A DNA stretch of 64,000 nucleotides from Salinimicrobium sp963709775 (lineage in GTDB: Bacteria; Bacteroidota; Bacteroidia; Flavobacteriales; Flavobacteriaceae): positions 1-64,000 of the forward strand of contig CAVPXS010000007.1 of assembly GCA_963709775.1 (NCBI GenBank), written 5' to 3'. Below the pieces are notes generated by a model. That model was not told the DNA's origin and searched no databases. It saw only the letters and a list, made by a program, of their open reading frames with translations. The translations under genes were made by a program, and so were the position numbers. Every line of letters starts with the position of its first letter. Positions within the stretch are counted from its first letter, which is position 1. Below, piece after piece: positions 33,797 through 42,621 of the stretch.

Positions 33797-34726
33797 CTAA
33801 ACAAACTTCTGACGCTCAACTAAATAGGTGGACAAAATTTTATTGAAGCTCGCGTTAATATCGGCCTGGACGTATTTGATCCCGTACTGCGCACACTTCA
33901 GTTTTAGTCGGCTAAAGTAGATCTCCACCTCTTTTTGATAACTATCCTTCACATTATCAGCATATAAATCTATTTTCTCTCCTGTTTCCACATCTGTGAA
34001 CTGCTGTGGTTCATCTCCAAAATCAAAATTCAATTCCTTCTCCTTATCCAGCACATGGAAAAGCACCAACTCATGCTTATTGAATTTTAAATGCCTTAGC
34101 GCTTCAAAAAGCTTCTCTTCTTCTACTTCATCCTGGAACATATCTGAAAAGAAAAAGATAAGGGACCGCCGTTTAATTTTTTCAGCTATTTGATGCAGAT
34201 AAGTATAAGTAGCAGTTTGCTTTTTGTCTTTGGACTGCCCAAGGGTTTCCTCCAGTACATGCAGAAGCATTCTGCGGTGCCGTTCACTGCCTTTTTCGGG
34301 AGCGTAATATTCGTACCGGTCGCTATAAATACTAAGCCCTATGGCATCGCGCTGTTTTTTGAGGATCTGCATGAGGCATGCCGAAGCCAGGACCGAAAAA
34401 CCTATTTTGTTGAGATCGCTTAGGCTCTGGTTCTTTTTCTTCGGAAAATGCATGGAAGCAGAATTGTCGATGATCAAATGACATCTAAGGTTGGTTTCCT
34501 CCTCGTACCGTTTCGTATAAAGCTTGTCGGTCTTAGCGAAGAGCTTCCAGTCTATATGCCGGGTACTCTCCCCCTGGTTATAGACTTTATGCTCTGCAAA
34601 CTCTGAAGAAAAGCCATGGAACGGACTCTTATGAAGCCCGGAAATGAATCCTTCTACTATTTGGGTGGCCAATAGTTCCAGATTAAGAAATTGGCCGGCT
34701 TTGTGTACTTCCTGCTCTAACTGCAT
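33797..34726 (-). CDS. DUF58 domain protein (von Willebrand A-like)
   Basis: A 309-residue cytosolic protein with the DUF58 signature HKSPFHGFSSEFAEHKVYNQGESTRHIDWKLFAKTDKLYTKRYEEE (seen in parts, residues 30-85) followed by a vWA-like fold with LIIDNSASM (MIDAS-type DxSxS). These proteins usually pair with MoxR ATPases in chaperone-like systems; no MoxR gene is adjacent here. It is next to tRNA-Asp and ends 86 bp from it. Confidence 0.88.
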   Translation of the reverse strand: MQLEQEVHKAGQFLNLELLATQIVEGFISGLHKSPFHGFSSEFAEHKVYNQGESTRHIDWKLFAKTDKLYTKRYEEETNLRCHLIIDNSASMHFPKKKNQSLSDLNKIGFSVLASACLMQILKKQRDAIGLSIYSDRYEYYAPEKGSERHRRMLLHVLEETLGQSKDKKQTATYTYLHQIAEKIKRRSLIFFFSDMFQDEVEEEKLFEALRHLKFNKHELVLFHVLDKEKELNFDFGDEPQQFTDVETGEKIDLYADNVKDSYQKEVEIYFSRLKLKCAQYGIKYVQADINASFNKILSTYLVERQKFV

Positions 34727-34771
34727 CTCCTAAAATTTATTTCCAAGATACAGAATTATAGGCATAAAAAA

Positions 34772-34792
34772 ATCCGGAGTAAAACTCCGGAT
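34772..34792 (-). terminator. Terminator after trxA
   Basis: ATCCGGAGT (34772-34780), 3-base loop, ACTCCGGAT (34784-34792). On the minus strand the stem is followed by seven Ts. Confidence 0.85.
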
Positions 34793-34818
34793 CTTTATAA
34801 TCTGAACTTGAGGAAAAA

Positions 34819-35136
34819 CTATAATAGTTGATCCAATGCTTCTGCGTATGTGTTTTTAGGCGCAACTCCAACTTGTCTTCCTACTACTTCTCCATTTTTG
34901 AAGATAAGTACTGTAGGAATATTTCTAACGCCATATTTGGCTGCAAATTCCTGGTTGGCATCTACATCTAGTTTCCCAACCACTGCTTTACCTTCGTATT
35001 CTTTACTAATATCATCAATAATAGGACCTACCATTCTACATGGTCCGCACCATGCAGCCCAAAAATCAACCATTACCGGTTTGTCGCTTTTAAGTACTTG
35101 TTCCTCAAAAGTTGCGTCAGTTATTTCTAAAGCCAT
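34819..35136 (-). CDS. trxA: Thioredoxin
   Basis: A 105-residue thioredoxin from MALEITDATFEE. The frame extends upstream to 35172, but the extra 12 residues are not family-like. The active site is WAAWCGPCRMVGP and the cis-Pro segment RNIPTVLIFKNGE. It is a standard disulfide reductase of the cytosol and the housekeeping copy. It is monocistronic with its own terminator. Confidence 0.95.
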   Translation of the reverse strand: MALEITDATFEEQVLKSDKPVMVDFWAAWCGPCRMVGPIIDDISKEYEGKAVVGKLDVDANQEFAAKYGVRNIPTVLIFKNGEVVGRQVGVAPKNTYAEALDQLL

Positions 35137-35461
35137 ATCTGTAGTTTTTATTCGTTTATAAATTATACACAAAAATAGTCAAAATAATAAGGAATCCTTA
35201 CACAACGGAAATCACATTTGGCTATAAGGTTATTGTCGCCTCCTATAAAGCTTCAAAAAATATATTTATCAAAAATTACTACTTGTAGGAAAATACCTGC
35301 ATTTATCCCTTCTGATTTCCACTTTAACCCATGTAATGACACCTTCAGCGATTTGTTAAAAATAATAAAAAATTAATCTGTCCCGATTTATTATCTTTAG
35401 TAGCGTAAGTAACTCAAAACCAATATATATTCAAACAACTTTACCCTTAAAAAACATTGCC

Positions 35462-35605
35462 ATGACAGTATTAACTCAACTCTGGAAAGAACAAACAACG
35501 GGATTTTCGTTGGTTCAAAAAGCAGTCATAGGAATTATCCTTTCATTTATCCTTTTTACAGCCATTTTCGCACTTGTGCTGGTCTATTTGGAATTAACAA
35601 AGTAA
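35462..35605 (+). CDS. Small single-helix membrane protein, 47 residues
   Basis: MTVLTQLWKEQTTGFSLVQK leads into one helix (AVIGIILSFILFTAIFALVLVYL) and a short end (ELTK). TATCTTTA upstream at about 35390 fits a TAnnTTTG-type element. It is followed by a strong bidirectional terminator. Function unknown; the size and helix resemble other orphan flavobacterial micro-membrane proteins. Confidence 0.55.
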   Translation: MTVLTQLWKEQTTGFSLVQKAVIGIILSFILFTAIFALVLVYLELTK

Positions 35606-35674
35606 CCTCAAACATCCAAAAAGCAATGATGTTATAGTTTACCTCTGTTACTTCGGAAGAAGAGGATAGAAAAC

Positions 35675-35715
35675 AAAAATCCCTCTCAAAAATGACATTT
35701 TTGAGAGGGATTTTT
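35675..35715. terminator. Bidirectional terminator with the CAAAAATG palindrome at its tip
   Basis: Arms of 20 bases (35675-35694 and 35696-35715) pair around one base. The tip contains the CAAAAATGaCATTTTTG motif found elsewhere, extended by CCCTCT/AGAGGG and flanked by A and T runs. It separates the small membrane gene from the convergent dnaE. Confidence 0.85.
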
Positions 35716-35718
35716 ATT

Positions 35719-38370
35719 TTAATTCAGTTTATATAGCACCTGCTGCTCTTCCAGGGCGTTAAGCAACTCCTGAGAGATCCTTATTTTCTGTTTCCTGCTG
35801 GGCATATGCAACTTTATCCTGTCTTTCATCTCATACACCACAAAATTGAGCTTGTTCTCTCCACTATGGCTCCTAAAAAGGTCTTTTAAGCTGTCTATTT
35901 TATCCTCCTGCAACTCATCAATGTTGAGTTGGATGGTGAGTTTCTTTGCATAGTTCTCCATCACGTCATGCAACAACTGAATGTTGTTGAATTGTAGCCT
36001 TGGATCACCTTTTCTGCCCGTTTCCCTGTTAGGATAGCCTTCCCGAATAAAGATCTTTGCATGAATAAAGGAATTGGGAACAAGGAAATGCCTGTATTTT
36101 AAATATTCTTCCTTGAACATCCTAAACTCATAGGAATCGGAATAATCTTCCACAACAAAAGTTGCCCAGCCCTGTCCCTGCTTATTGACGCGGTGTTGCA
36201 CATCGCTTATTACACCTCCAAAAGTGAGCTCTTTGTTCAAAGCTTCTTCCAGATCCTGGAAGTCGGCAAGCACAGCGTTACAGAAGCTTTTTAATTCAAT
36301 TTTAAAGTCATCCAGTGGATGTCCGGAGAGATAGATCCCCACAACTTCCCGCTCTCTTCTAAGCTTCTCCATGGTTCCCCATTCCTCGCAAGGCGGTACT
36401 ACAGGTTCGGGTATTTGTACTTCACTGGCGTCTCCAAAAAGACTTACCTGCGAAGAATTCTCATTCTCCTGAAATTTTGCAGCATATTTTACTACTTTCT
36501 CCAAAAAGGTGATCCCGTCGCCCTCATCATGAAAGTATTGGGCGCGGTGGGTATCTCCAAAACCATCAAAGCCCCCGGCCAAAGCAAGATTTTCAAAGGC
36601 TTTTTTATTGGCCGCTCTAAGGTCGATCTTTTTGGCCATATCAAAAATAGACCTGTAAGCACCCTTTTTTCTATTTTCAACAATGGTAGCTACCGCTCCT
36701 GCACCAACTCCTTTAATGGCACCCATTCCAAAACGAACTGCATTTTCTTTATTAACAGAGAACTTGTAGTATGATTCGTTCACATCGGGGCCAAGAACGT
36801 TTAGCTTCATTCGCTTGCATTCTTCCATAAAGAAGGTAACCTGCTTGATATCGTTCATGTTGTTCGACAACACTGCTGCCATATATTCCGCAGGATAATG
36901 CGCCTTTAAATATGCCGTTTGATAGGCAATCCATGCGTAACAGGTAGAATGCGACTTGTTAAAGGCATAGGATGCAAAAGCCTCCCAGTCCTTCCAGACT
37001 TTCTCAAGAACATTTCGGGGATGCCCGTTTGCCTCTCCTCCATCAAGGAATTTTGGTTTCAATTCTTCCAGCAGGGAAAATATCTTTTTCCCCATTGCCT
37101 TCCGCAGTACATCGGCTTCACCTTTTGTGAAACTGGCAAGCTTTTGCGAAAGTAGCATCACCTGCTCCTGGTAGACTGTAATTCCGTAGGTTTCTTTAAG
37201 ATACTCTTCCATGGCCGGAAGGTCATAAACGATCTCTTCATCCCCGTGTTTTCGGGCAATAAAGCTTGGAATGTACTCCATTGGGCCCGGTCTGTAAAGC
37301 GCGTTCATGGCAATAAGATCATCAAAGACCGTTGGCTTCAGGTCTTTCATGTGCTTTTGCATTCCGGGAGATTCATACTGGAAAATCCCTACTGTTTCTC
37401 CCCGCTGGAACAACTCATAGGTTTTCTCATCATCGAGCGGAAAACTATCTGGATCAAGATCAATGTCATGTCGGCCCTTTACGATCTTCACGGTATCCTT
37501 AATAAGGGTAAGGGTCTTGAGACCCAAAAAGTCCATTTTAAGAAGGCCGGCACTTTCTACAACCGAGTTATCAAACTGGGTCACATAAAGATCTGAATCC
37601 TTGGCAAGGGCAACAGGGACAAAATTCGTTATATCGCTTGGGGTAATGATCACCCCGCAGGCATGGATCCCGGTATTTCTCACCGACCCTTCGAGAATTC
37701 TCGCCTGATTCACTGTTTGAGCCTCAAGATCATCCCCTTCAGAGATGTTGAGCAGTTCGTTGATCTTATCCAGGTCCTCACTTCGGAAGTTACTTTTTAA
37801 AGCCTTTTCATCCATTCCAAAGATCTTGGAAAGCTTGGTATTCGGGATGAGTTTCGAGATTCTATCGGCTTCATTTAGCGGCAGGTCAAGAACCCGCGCC
37901 GTATCCCTAATGGAAGATTTGGCTGCCATGGTACCATAAGTAATGATCTGGGCCACCTGGCTTGCACCATATTTATTGATCACGTAGTCCATAACCCGGC
38001 TTCGGCCTTCATCATCGAAGTCAATATCAATATCGGGCATACTTACACGATCGGGATTCAGGAATCTCTCAAAAAGCAGATCGTATTTAATAGGATCTAT
38101 ATTTGTAATTCCGAGGCAATAAGCCACGGCACTACCCGCCGCAGATCCCCTTCCAGGACCAACAGATACATCCATGTTCCTCGCCTCCCTAATGAAGTCT
38201 TCCACGATTAGAAAGTATCCCGGGTAACCGGTATTCTCAATGACCGAAAGCTCAAAATCAAGACGCTCCTTTATTGAAGGGGTTATTTCTCCATACCGCT
38301 TTTCGGCTCCAACAAAGGTTATATGCTTAAGATATGCGTTCTCACCTCTCTTTCCCTCCATCTTTGGCAT
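35719..38370 (-). CDS. dnaE: DNA polymerase III alpha, catalytic part (second frame of a split dnaE)
   Basis: An 883-residue frame holding the polymerase core: VGPGRGSAAGSAVAYCLGI, the catalytic aspartates in MPDIDIDFDDEGR, ALYRPGPMEYIP, FNKSHSTCYAWIAYQ, then helix-hairpin, OB and C-terminal parts. It replicates the chromosome. Family proteins run straight from the PHP domain into ENAYLKH. Here the ORF opens with MPKMEGKRGENAYLKH, and the preceding exonuclease-PHP frame ends 28 bases inside it. One extra base in GGGAAAGAGAGG (around 38345-38356) explains the shift. Possible readings: sequence error, true split gene with reinitiation at 38370, or +1 frameshifting at AGG-TGA. Confidence 0.93.
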   Translation of the reverse strand: MPKMEGKRGENAYLKHITFVGAEKRYGEITPSIKERLDFELSVIENTGYPGYFLIVEDFIREARNMDVSVGPGRGSAAGSAVAYCLGITNIDPIKYDLLFERFLNPDRVSMPDIDIDFDDEGRSRVMDYVINKYGASQVAQIITYGTMAAKSSIRDTARVLDLPLNEADRISKLIPNTKLSKIFGMDEKALKSNFRSEDLDKINELLNISEGDDLEAQTVNQARILEGSVRNTGIHACGVIITPSDITNFVPVALAKDSDLYVTQFDNSVVESAGLLKMDFLGLKTLTLIKDTVKIVKGRHDIDLDPDSFPLDDEKTYELFQRGETVGIFQYESPGMQKHMKDLKPTVFDDLIAMNALYRPGPMEYIPSFIARKHGDEEIVYDLPAMEEYLKETYGITVYQEQVMLLSQKLASFTKGEADVLRKAMGKKIFSLLEELKPKFLDGGEANGHPRNVLEKVWKDWEAFASYAFNKSHSTCYAWIAYQTAYLKAHYPAEYMAAVLSNNMNDIKQVTFFMEECKRMKLNVLGPDVNESYYKFSVNKENAVRFGMGAIKGVGAGAVATIVENRKKGAYRSIFDMAKKIDLRAANKKAFENLALAGGFDGFGDTHRAQYFHDEGDGITFLEKVVKYAAKFQENENSSQVSLFGDASEVQIPEPVVPPCEEWGTMEKLRREREVVGIYLSGHPLDDFKIELKSFCNAVLADFQDLEEALNKELTFGGVISDVQHRVNKQGQGWATFVVEDYSDSYEFRMFKEEYLKYRHFLVPNSFIHAKIFIREGYPNRETGRKGDPRLQFNNIQLLHDVMENYAKKLTIQLNIDELQEDKIDSLKDLFRSHSGENKLNFVVYEMKDRIKLHMPSRKQKIRISQELLNALEEQQVLYKLN

Positions 38371-40099
38371 CTTCGGCCACTATGAATTCTTCCGGTATGG
38401 TAAAGGCAGGAAGTAAAACATCCCGTGCCAGCTCATAAGGTTCGATCTTGTCAACTACTTCCTGTACATTGGAAATAGCCTCGGGAAGATCCTTAAAGAG
38501 GGCCTTCATTTCGTCACCGCTCTTGAAATAATATTCATTGTTAGGAAGCCCGTAACGATATCCCCGGCCACGGCCTATTGGCGTAGCCTGCTTTTCCCCG
38601 TCTTTTACACAAAGTAAAATATCATGAGCATTTGCATCCTCCTGCTCGCAATAATAGGTGTTATTTGAAGCCACCAGTTTCACGTCGTGCTTTTTCGCCA
38701 GTTCCACCAGGACAGGATTCACCCTGTCCTCATCTTCCTGGTTGTGACGCATTAGCTCCACATAAAGATCATCGCCAAATTGTTCTTTCCACCACAAAAG
38801 AGCTTCCTCGGCCTGGTTCTCCCCAACGTTCAGGATCTTGCCGGGAACTTCCCCATAAAGGTTTCCGGTTAAAACAATTATGTCTTCCCTGTATTGCATT
38901 ACAACCTCCCTGTCAATCCTGGGAACGTAATAAAAACCTTCGGTATAGGCCATGGAAGACATTTTGGCCAGGTTATGATATCCTTTTTTATTCTTCGCAA
39001 GAAAAACTACCTGGTACCCATTGTCCTTTCGGCTCTTATCTTTCCGGTTCTCGCAAACAAAAAACTCACATCCAACAATTGCCTTCAGTTCTTTGGCCGT
39101 TGCAGGCTCATTATTTTCGGCTGCAGCAGTATTTTTGGCTTTTACACCTTTATTATAAGCGCCAACTTCCTTAACAAAATGAAAAGCACCCATCATATTC
39201 GCATGATCTGTTAGTGCAACAGCGGGCATACCTTTTTTTGCAGCGGCATCAACAAGATCTTTTATACTTATCGTGGACTGCAAAATGGAAAACTGGCTGT
39301 GGTTATGCAGGTGCGAAAAAGCAACTTCATCAAGCTTTTCAAGGTTCTCCTTAATTTCTTCGGAAGAAATCCCTTTATCCTCTTTCTTCTGAAGTCTTTT
39401 CCTGATCTCTTCGGAAGCCTTCTTCAAATTGATATGCTTCAGCCCAATAAGCTGAATTGGCTGCGGATGCGCTTCTGAAAAGTTCTCAAAATAATCTGGT
39501 TTTACATCCAGCTCTTCAGAAGTAAAGACTCTTTTCCTGATAAGTTCGAGGAAACAACGGGTAGTCGCCTCCACATCGGCCGTTGCGTTGTGCGCTTCAG
39601 CAAAAGGTTCATGAAAAAGGAATTCGTGCAGCTCGGTTAGTGTGGGGAGCTTGAATTTCCCTCCCCTACCACCGGGAATACAGCAAAGCTGTGCAGTAAC
39701 TTCGGTACAGGTATCGAGCACCGGAAGCTCCAGTAATTTATTCTCCATTTGAAGCCGATGGAACTCGGCTCCCATTATATTCAGGTCAAACCCCACATTT
39801 TGGCCCACCACAAATTTTGAGCGGGAAAGGGCCACGTTGAATTTCTCCAGCATCTCCTTAAGGGAAATTCCCTCCTCAAGAGCAAGGTCGGTAGAGATAC
39901 CGTGTACCTTTTCGGCATCATAGGGAATATTGAAACCTTCCGGTTTCACCAGGTAATCCTGATGCTCTACCACCTGTCCCATCTCGTCATGCAACTGCCA
40001 GGCTATTTGAATACAGCGCGGCCAGTTATCGCTATCTGTGAGGGGAGCATCCCAGCGCTTGGGGAGACCGGTGGTTTCAGTATCAAAAATAAGGTACAT
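38342..40099 (-). CDS. dnaE: DNA polymerase III alpha, exonuclease and PHP part (first frame of a split dnaE)
   Basis: A 585-residue frame. Residues 1-185 form a DnaQ-like 3'-5' exonuclease (LIFDTETTGLP, VGQNVGFDLNIM, AHNATADVEAT), a fusion usual in Flavobacteriia. Residues about 265-570 form the PHP domain (FSHLHNHSQFSILQ, ALTDHANMMGAFHF). It ends DGGKER and stop where homologues continue into the polymerase domain. The break lies exactly at the domain border, so both halves would be complete domains. See the second frame for the base involved. Confidence 0.92.
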   Translation of the reverse strand: MYLIFDTETTGLPKRWDAPLTDSDNWPRCIQIAWQLHDEMGQVVEHQDYLVKPEGFNIPYDAEKVHGISTDLALEEGISLKEMLEKFNVALSRSKFVVGQNVGFDLNIMGAEFHRLQMENKLLELPVLDTCTEVTAQLCCIPGGRGGKFKLPTLTELHEFLFHEPFAEAHNATADVEATTRCFLELIRKRVFTSEELDVKPDYFENFSEAHPQPIQLIGLKHINLKKASEEIRKRLQKKEDKGISSEEIKENLEKLDEVAFSHLHNHSQFSILQSTISIKDLVDAAAKKGMPAVALTDHANMMGAFHFVKEVGAYNKGVKAKNTAAAENNEPATAKELKAIVGCEFFVCENRKDKSRKDNGYQVVFLAKNKKGYHNLAKMSSMAYTEGFYYVPRIDREVVMQYREDIIVLTGNLYGEVPGKILNVGENQAEEALLWWKEQFGDDLYVELMRHNQEDEDRVNPVLVELAKKHDVKLVASNNTYYCEQEDANAHDILLCVKDGEKQATPIGRGRGYRYGLPNNEYYFKSGDEMKALFKDLPEAISNVQEVVDKIEPYELARDVLLPAFTIPEEFIVAEDAKDGGKER

Positions 40100-40239
40100 A
40101 AAATAGTATTTTTTGAGGCTTTATCGCTGATTATTAGCACAAAGCAGTAATTTAGAAGCAATTTTAAAGAGGTAAAAATAAGTATAATTTAATGTACATG
40201 CCGGGAAAGTTTTCAGGAATTATTAACGAAAGGAAACCT

Positions 40240-40256
40240 CAAAAATGACATTTTAG
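40240..40256. repeat. CAAAAATGaCATTTT palindrome, copy 4
   Basis: The same core as at 1155 and 4015, with the last arm altered to TTTTAG. It lies between dnaE and the PA2169-like gene, beside a terminator. Confidence 0.5.
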
Positions 40257-40266
40257 AGCATAAAAA

Positions 40267-40289
40267 AACCCGGGCGATTTGCCCGGGTT
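40267..40289 (-). terminator. Terminator after the PA2169-like gene
   Basis: AACCCGGGC (40267-40275), 5-base loop, GCCCGGGTT (40281-40289). On the minus strand it is followed by a run of Ts. Confidence 0.85.
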
Positions 40290-40311
40290 CTTATATATAT
40301 TCCATTTTTGG

Positions 40312-40761
40312 CTAATCAAAAGCCTCCTCCAGGTCCTTTACCTGTTTAAAGGTGCGTTCTATCGCATTTCGCTGTTTGATAAGAAGGTTGGCAGTCGAGG
40401 GTGGAAATCCATCATCTTTAATAATTTCGTTGTAGTCTTCTACAGCTACTCTTTCTCCCCGAACTACTTCCTCCAAAACCTCTTCTTCCTTATCTGAACT
40501 TAAAGCCGCTTTTAGATCCATCCACATGTGATGTGCTTTCCCTTTTACACTGGCTCCTTTGTCGGGAGATTCCCCAAGGTTCCTGATTTCAGTTTTTAAT
40601 TCATGCCCAAAATCATATCGTTCTTTAGCCTTAACCTCAAAAAATTGTTTCAGCTTATCGTTCCTCACATCTTCGGCAGCTTTCTTAAAACCAATTTCTG
40701 AATCATAATTCTTCTCCAGCAACTCGTTGAGTTTTGCTGCCTGCTCTTTTGTCGTGTTCAT
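40312..40761 (-). CDS. PA2169 family four-helix-bundle protein (DUF2383)
   Basis: A 149-residue, all-helical, charged protein: NTTKEQAAKLNELLEKNYDSEIGFKKAAED, YDFGHELKTEIRNLG, KGKAHHMWMDLKAALSSDKEEEVLEEVVRGE and AVEDYNEIIKD. It matches the PA2169/DUF2383 ferritin-like bundle family, often stress-induced; no metal-binding role is proven. It stands alone with its own terminator. Confidence 0.85.
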   Translation of the reverse strand: MNTTKEQAAKLNELLEKNYDSEIGFKKAAEDVRNDKLKQFFEVKAKERYDFGHELKTEIRNLGESPDKGASVKGKAHHMWMDLKAALSSDKEEEVLEEVVRGERVAVEDYNEIIKDDGFPPSTANLLIKQRNAIERTFKQVKDLEEAFD

Positions 40762-40941
40762 ATTTTTCTTTTTAGGTTAGCAATATTTTTTCTTCCTAAA
40801 TATATGACACATAATGGCTCTAACCCAATGTTTAACAGGCTTTAGCACTCCTTAACAAAGTGGAAAAAATTCGGGAATTTGACAGCCGGAGATTGCAAAT
40901 AATTTTTCACTAACTGCTTAATTTACAATAAAAAATAATAG

Positions 40942-40949
40942 TATCTTTG
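40942..40949 (+). promoter_or_regulatory. -7 promoter element upstream of rpsP
   Basis: TATCTTTG is a full match to the Bacteroidota -7 consensus TAnnTTTG, 47 bases before the rpsP start. It supports the phylum assignment. Confidence 0.65.
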
Positions 40950-40995
40950 CCCCCTCATTAATAATCGGGGTCGGGAACCCCACAAATTAATTTAT

Positions 40996-41565
40996 ATGCC
41001 TGTAAAGATTAGATTACAAAGACACGGTAAAAAAGGAAAGCCTTTTTTCTGGATCATTGCCGCAGACTCGCGGACAAGAAGAGATGGTAAGTTTCTTGAA
41101 AAATTAGGAATTTACAATCCAAACACCAATCCTGCAACGATCGAGTTGGATGTTGACAGTTCTGTAAAATGGTTACAGAATGGAGCACAACCAACAGATA
41201 CTGCAAGAGCTATCCTTTCTTACAAAGGAGTCTTACTTAAGAACCACCTTGCAGGTGGAGTTAGAAAAGGCGCTTTAACCGAAGAGCAAGCCGAGGAGAA
41301 ATTCAACGCTTGGGTTGAGGAAAAAGAAGGTAAAGTAGAAGCTAAAAAAGAGAACCTAACACAAGAGCAGGAAGCTGCTAAGGCGAAGGCTCTTGAAGCT
41401 GAAAAAGAAGTTAATGCAAAACGCGAAGCTGAAGCTGCCGCCGCTGCACAACCTGAAGTTGAGGAAACTACCGAAGACCAGGAAGCTGCTGCTGCAAATG
41501 AAGTGGATGACGCTACTGCAGAAGAAGCTAAAACTGAAGAAAAACAAGACCAATCAGGTTCTTAA
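40996..41565 (+). CDS. rpsP: Small ribosomal subunit protein bS16 with a long acidic tail
   Basis: A 189-residue protein. Residues 1-80 are canonical S16 (PVKIRLQRHGKKGKPFFWII, ADSRTRRDGKFLEKLGIYNP). After about residue 110 a repetitive Ala/Glu/Lys-rich tail of about 80 residues follows, likely disordered or coiled coil. Such tails occur in Bacteroidota S16, but most bacterial S16 proteins are about 80-90 residues. It lies 19 bp before rimM, the usual partner. Confidence 0.96.
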   Translation: MPVKIRLQRHGKKGKPFFWIIAADSRTRRDGKFLEKLGIYNPNTNPATIELDVDSSVKWLQNGAQPTDTARAILSYKGVLLKNHLAGGVRKGALTEEQAEEKFNAWVEEKEGKVEAKKENLTQEQEAAKAKALEAEKEVNAKREAEAAAAAQPEVEETTEDQEAAAANEVDDATAEEAKTEEKQDQSGS

Positions 41566-41584
41566 ATTTTCATTCTAACGAACA

Positions 41585-42109
41585 ATGACAAAAGAAGAGT
41601 GTTTCTATCTTGGCAGGATCGTTAGTAAATTCAGTTTTAAGGGAGAGGTATTGATCAAACTCGATACCGATGAACCCGAAAGTTATTTAGAAATGGAATC
41701 AGTTTTTGTCGAATATGACAATAATCTGGTTCCATTTTTTATTGAAAGAAGCTCTCTTCAAAAGAGCAATTTGTTAAGGGTAAAATTTGAGGAAGTCGAT
41801 ACCGAAGAGGACGCCGATGACCTCATGAAATGCGACCTTTATTTACCTCTCAATCTCTTACCGGAATTAGGAGAAGATCAATTCTACTTCCACGAGATCA
41901 TTGGTTATACAGTGGAAGATGAAAATTACGGCACTGTTGGCACGCTCACCGGAGTTAACGACACCACCACCCAGGCCCTTTTCGAGATCGAAAAAGACGG
42001 AAAACAGGTGCTTATCCCCATGAACGACTATTTTCTACAAAAAGTGGATAAGAAGAACAAAGTCATTCATGTAAAGACCCCGGAAGGACTTATCGATCTA
42101 TACCTTTAA
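41585..42109 (+). CDS. rimM: Ribosome maturation factor RimM
   Basis: A 174-residue RimM: N-terminal barrel (CFYLGRIVSKFSFKGEVLIKLDTDEPE) and PRC-barrel (YFHEIIGYTVEDENYGTVGTLTGV, LFEIEKDGKQVLIPMND). It binds S19 and aids 30S head maturation. It follows rpsP in the expected order, without trmD or rplS. Its stop codon lies at the edge of an ATTCCAA repeat. Confidence 0.95.
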   Translation: MTKEECFYLGRIVSKFSFKGEVLIKLDTDEPESYLEMESVFVEYDNNLVPFFIERSSLQKSNLLRVKFEEVDTEEDADDLMKCDLYLPLNLLPELGEDQFYFHEIIGYTVEDENYGTVGTLTGVNDTTTQALFEIEKDGKQVLIPMNDYFLQKVDKKNKVIHVKTPEGLIDLYL

Positions 42110-42167
42110 ATTCCAAGCACCAAATTCCAAATTCCAACTACTGGAAATTCCAAGCACCAAATTCCAA
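42108..42167. repeat. Left repeats of the four-helix-bundle cassette (two direct copies)
   Basis: A 23-bp unit, AAATTCCAAGCACC then AAATTCCAA, occurs at 42108-42130 and again at 42145-42167. The same unit occurs inverted at 42564-42586. The three bracket the four-helix-bundle gene. Confidence 0.8.
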
Positions 42168-42201
42168 ATTCCAAAGGTGAAATTATTTTATCTTTAGTCC
42201 T

Positions 42202-42551
42202 ATGACTGATAAAATGAAGCCTTACAATCTCGAGGAAAGGACGTTTGAATTTGCAAAGATTGTAGAATTCTATTTCAAACTACCAAAAACTATTGCAAAT
42301 ATTGAAGATGGAAAACAGCTAATTAGTCATCAGGATCCGTGGGTGCTAATTATATTGAAGCCAACGAAAAGTTAGGAGACAAAGATTTTTCTTTCCGGCT
42401 AAAAATAGCTCGAAAAGAAGCAAAAGAATCAGCTTATTGGATAAAGCTTCTAAAGTCGTCTAATCCCAATCTTGAAATTGAAATAGACAAGCTTCTGAAA
42501 GAAGCAGAAGAATTGCGCAAAATTCTGTCTGCCATTATTAAAAAATTCTAG
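42202..42551 (+). pseudogene. Four-helix-bundle (S23/IVP-like) protein, frameshifted
   Basis: Frame one reads MTDKMKPYNLEERTFEFAKI and on to GKQLI. Near 42327 one base is missing, after which the next frame reads SSGSVGANYIEANEKLGDKD and on to the stop at 42549-42551. Joined, the protein is about 116 residues and a typical four-helix-bundle protein, the family first seen as 23S rRNA intervening-sequence ORFs and close to the Avd accessory fold. It is flanked by 23-bp inverted repeats. Function of the family is not settled. Confidence 0.8.
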
Positions 42552-42563
42552 AATTCATTTATT

Positions 42564-42586
42564 TTGGAATTTGGTGCTTGGAATTT
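42564..42586. repeat. Right inverted repeat of the four-helix-bundle cassette
   Basis: TTGGAATTTGGTGCTTGG (then AATTT) is the exact reverse complement of the 23-bp unit at 42145-42167, followed by a second partial copy. Confidence 0.8.
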
Positions 42587-42621
42587 GGTGCTTATCTTGC
42601 GTCACCAATTAATAATCAGCA

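Noticed and set aside
36990..37110. Possible second frame disturbance in dnaE around KKIFSLLEELKPKF
   Set aside because: The segment differs from what I recall of homologues but stays in frame and keeps the flanking motifs; a small in-frame deletion is enough.
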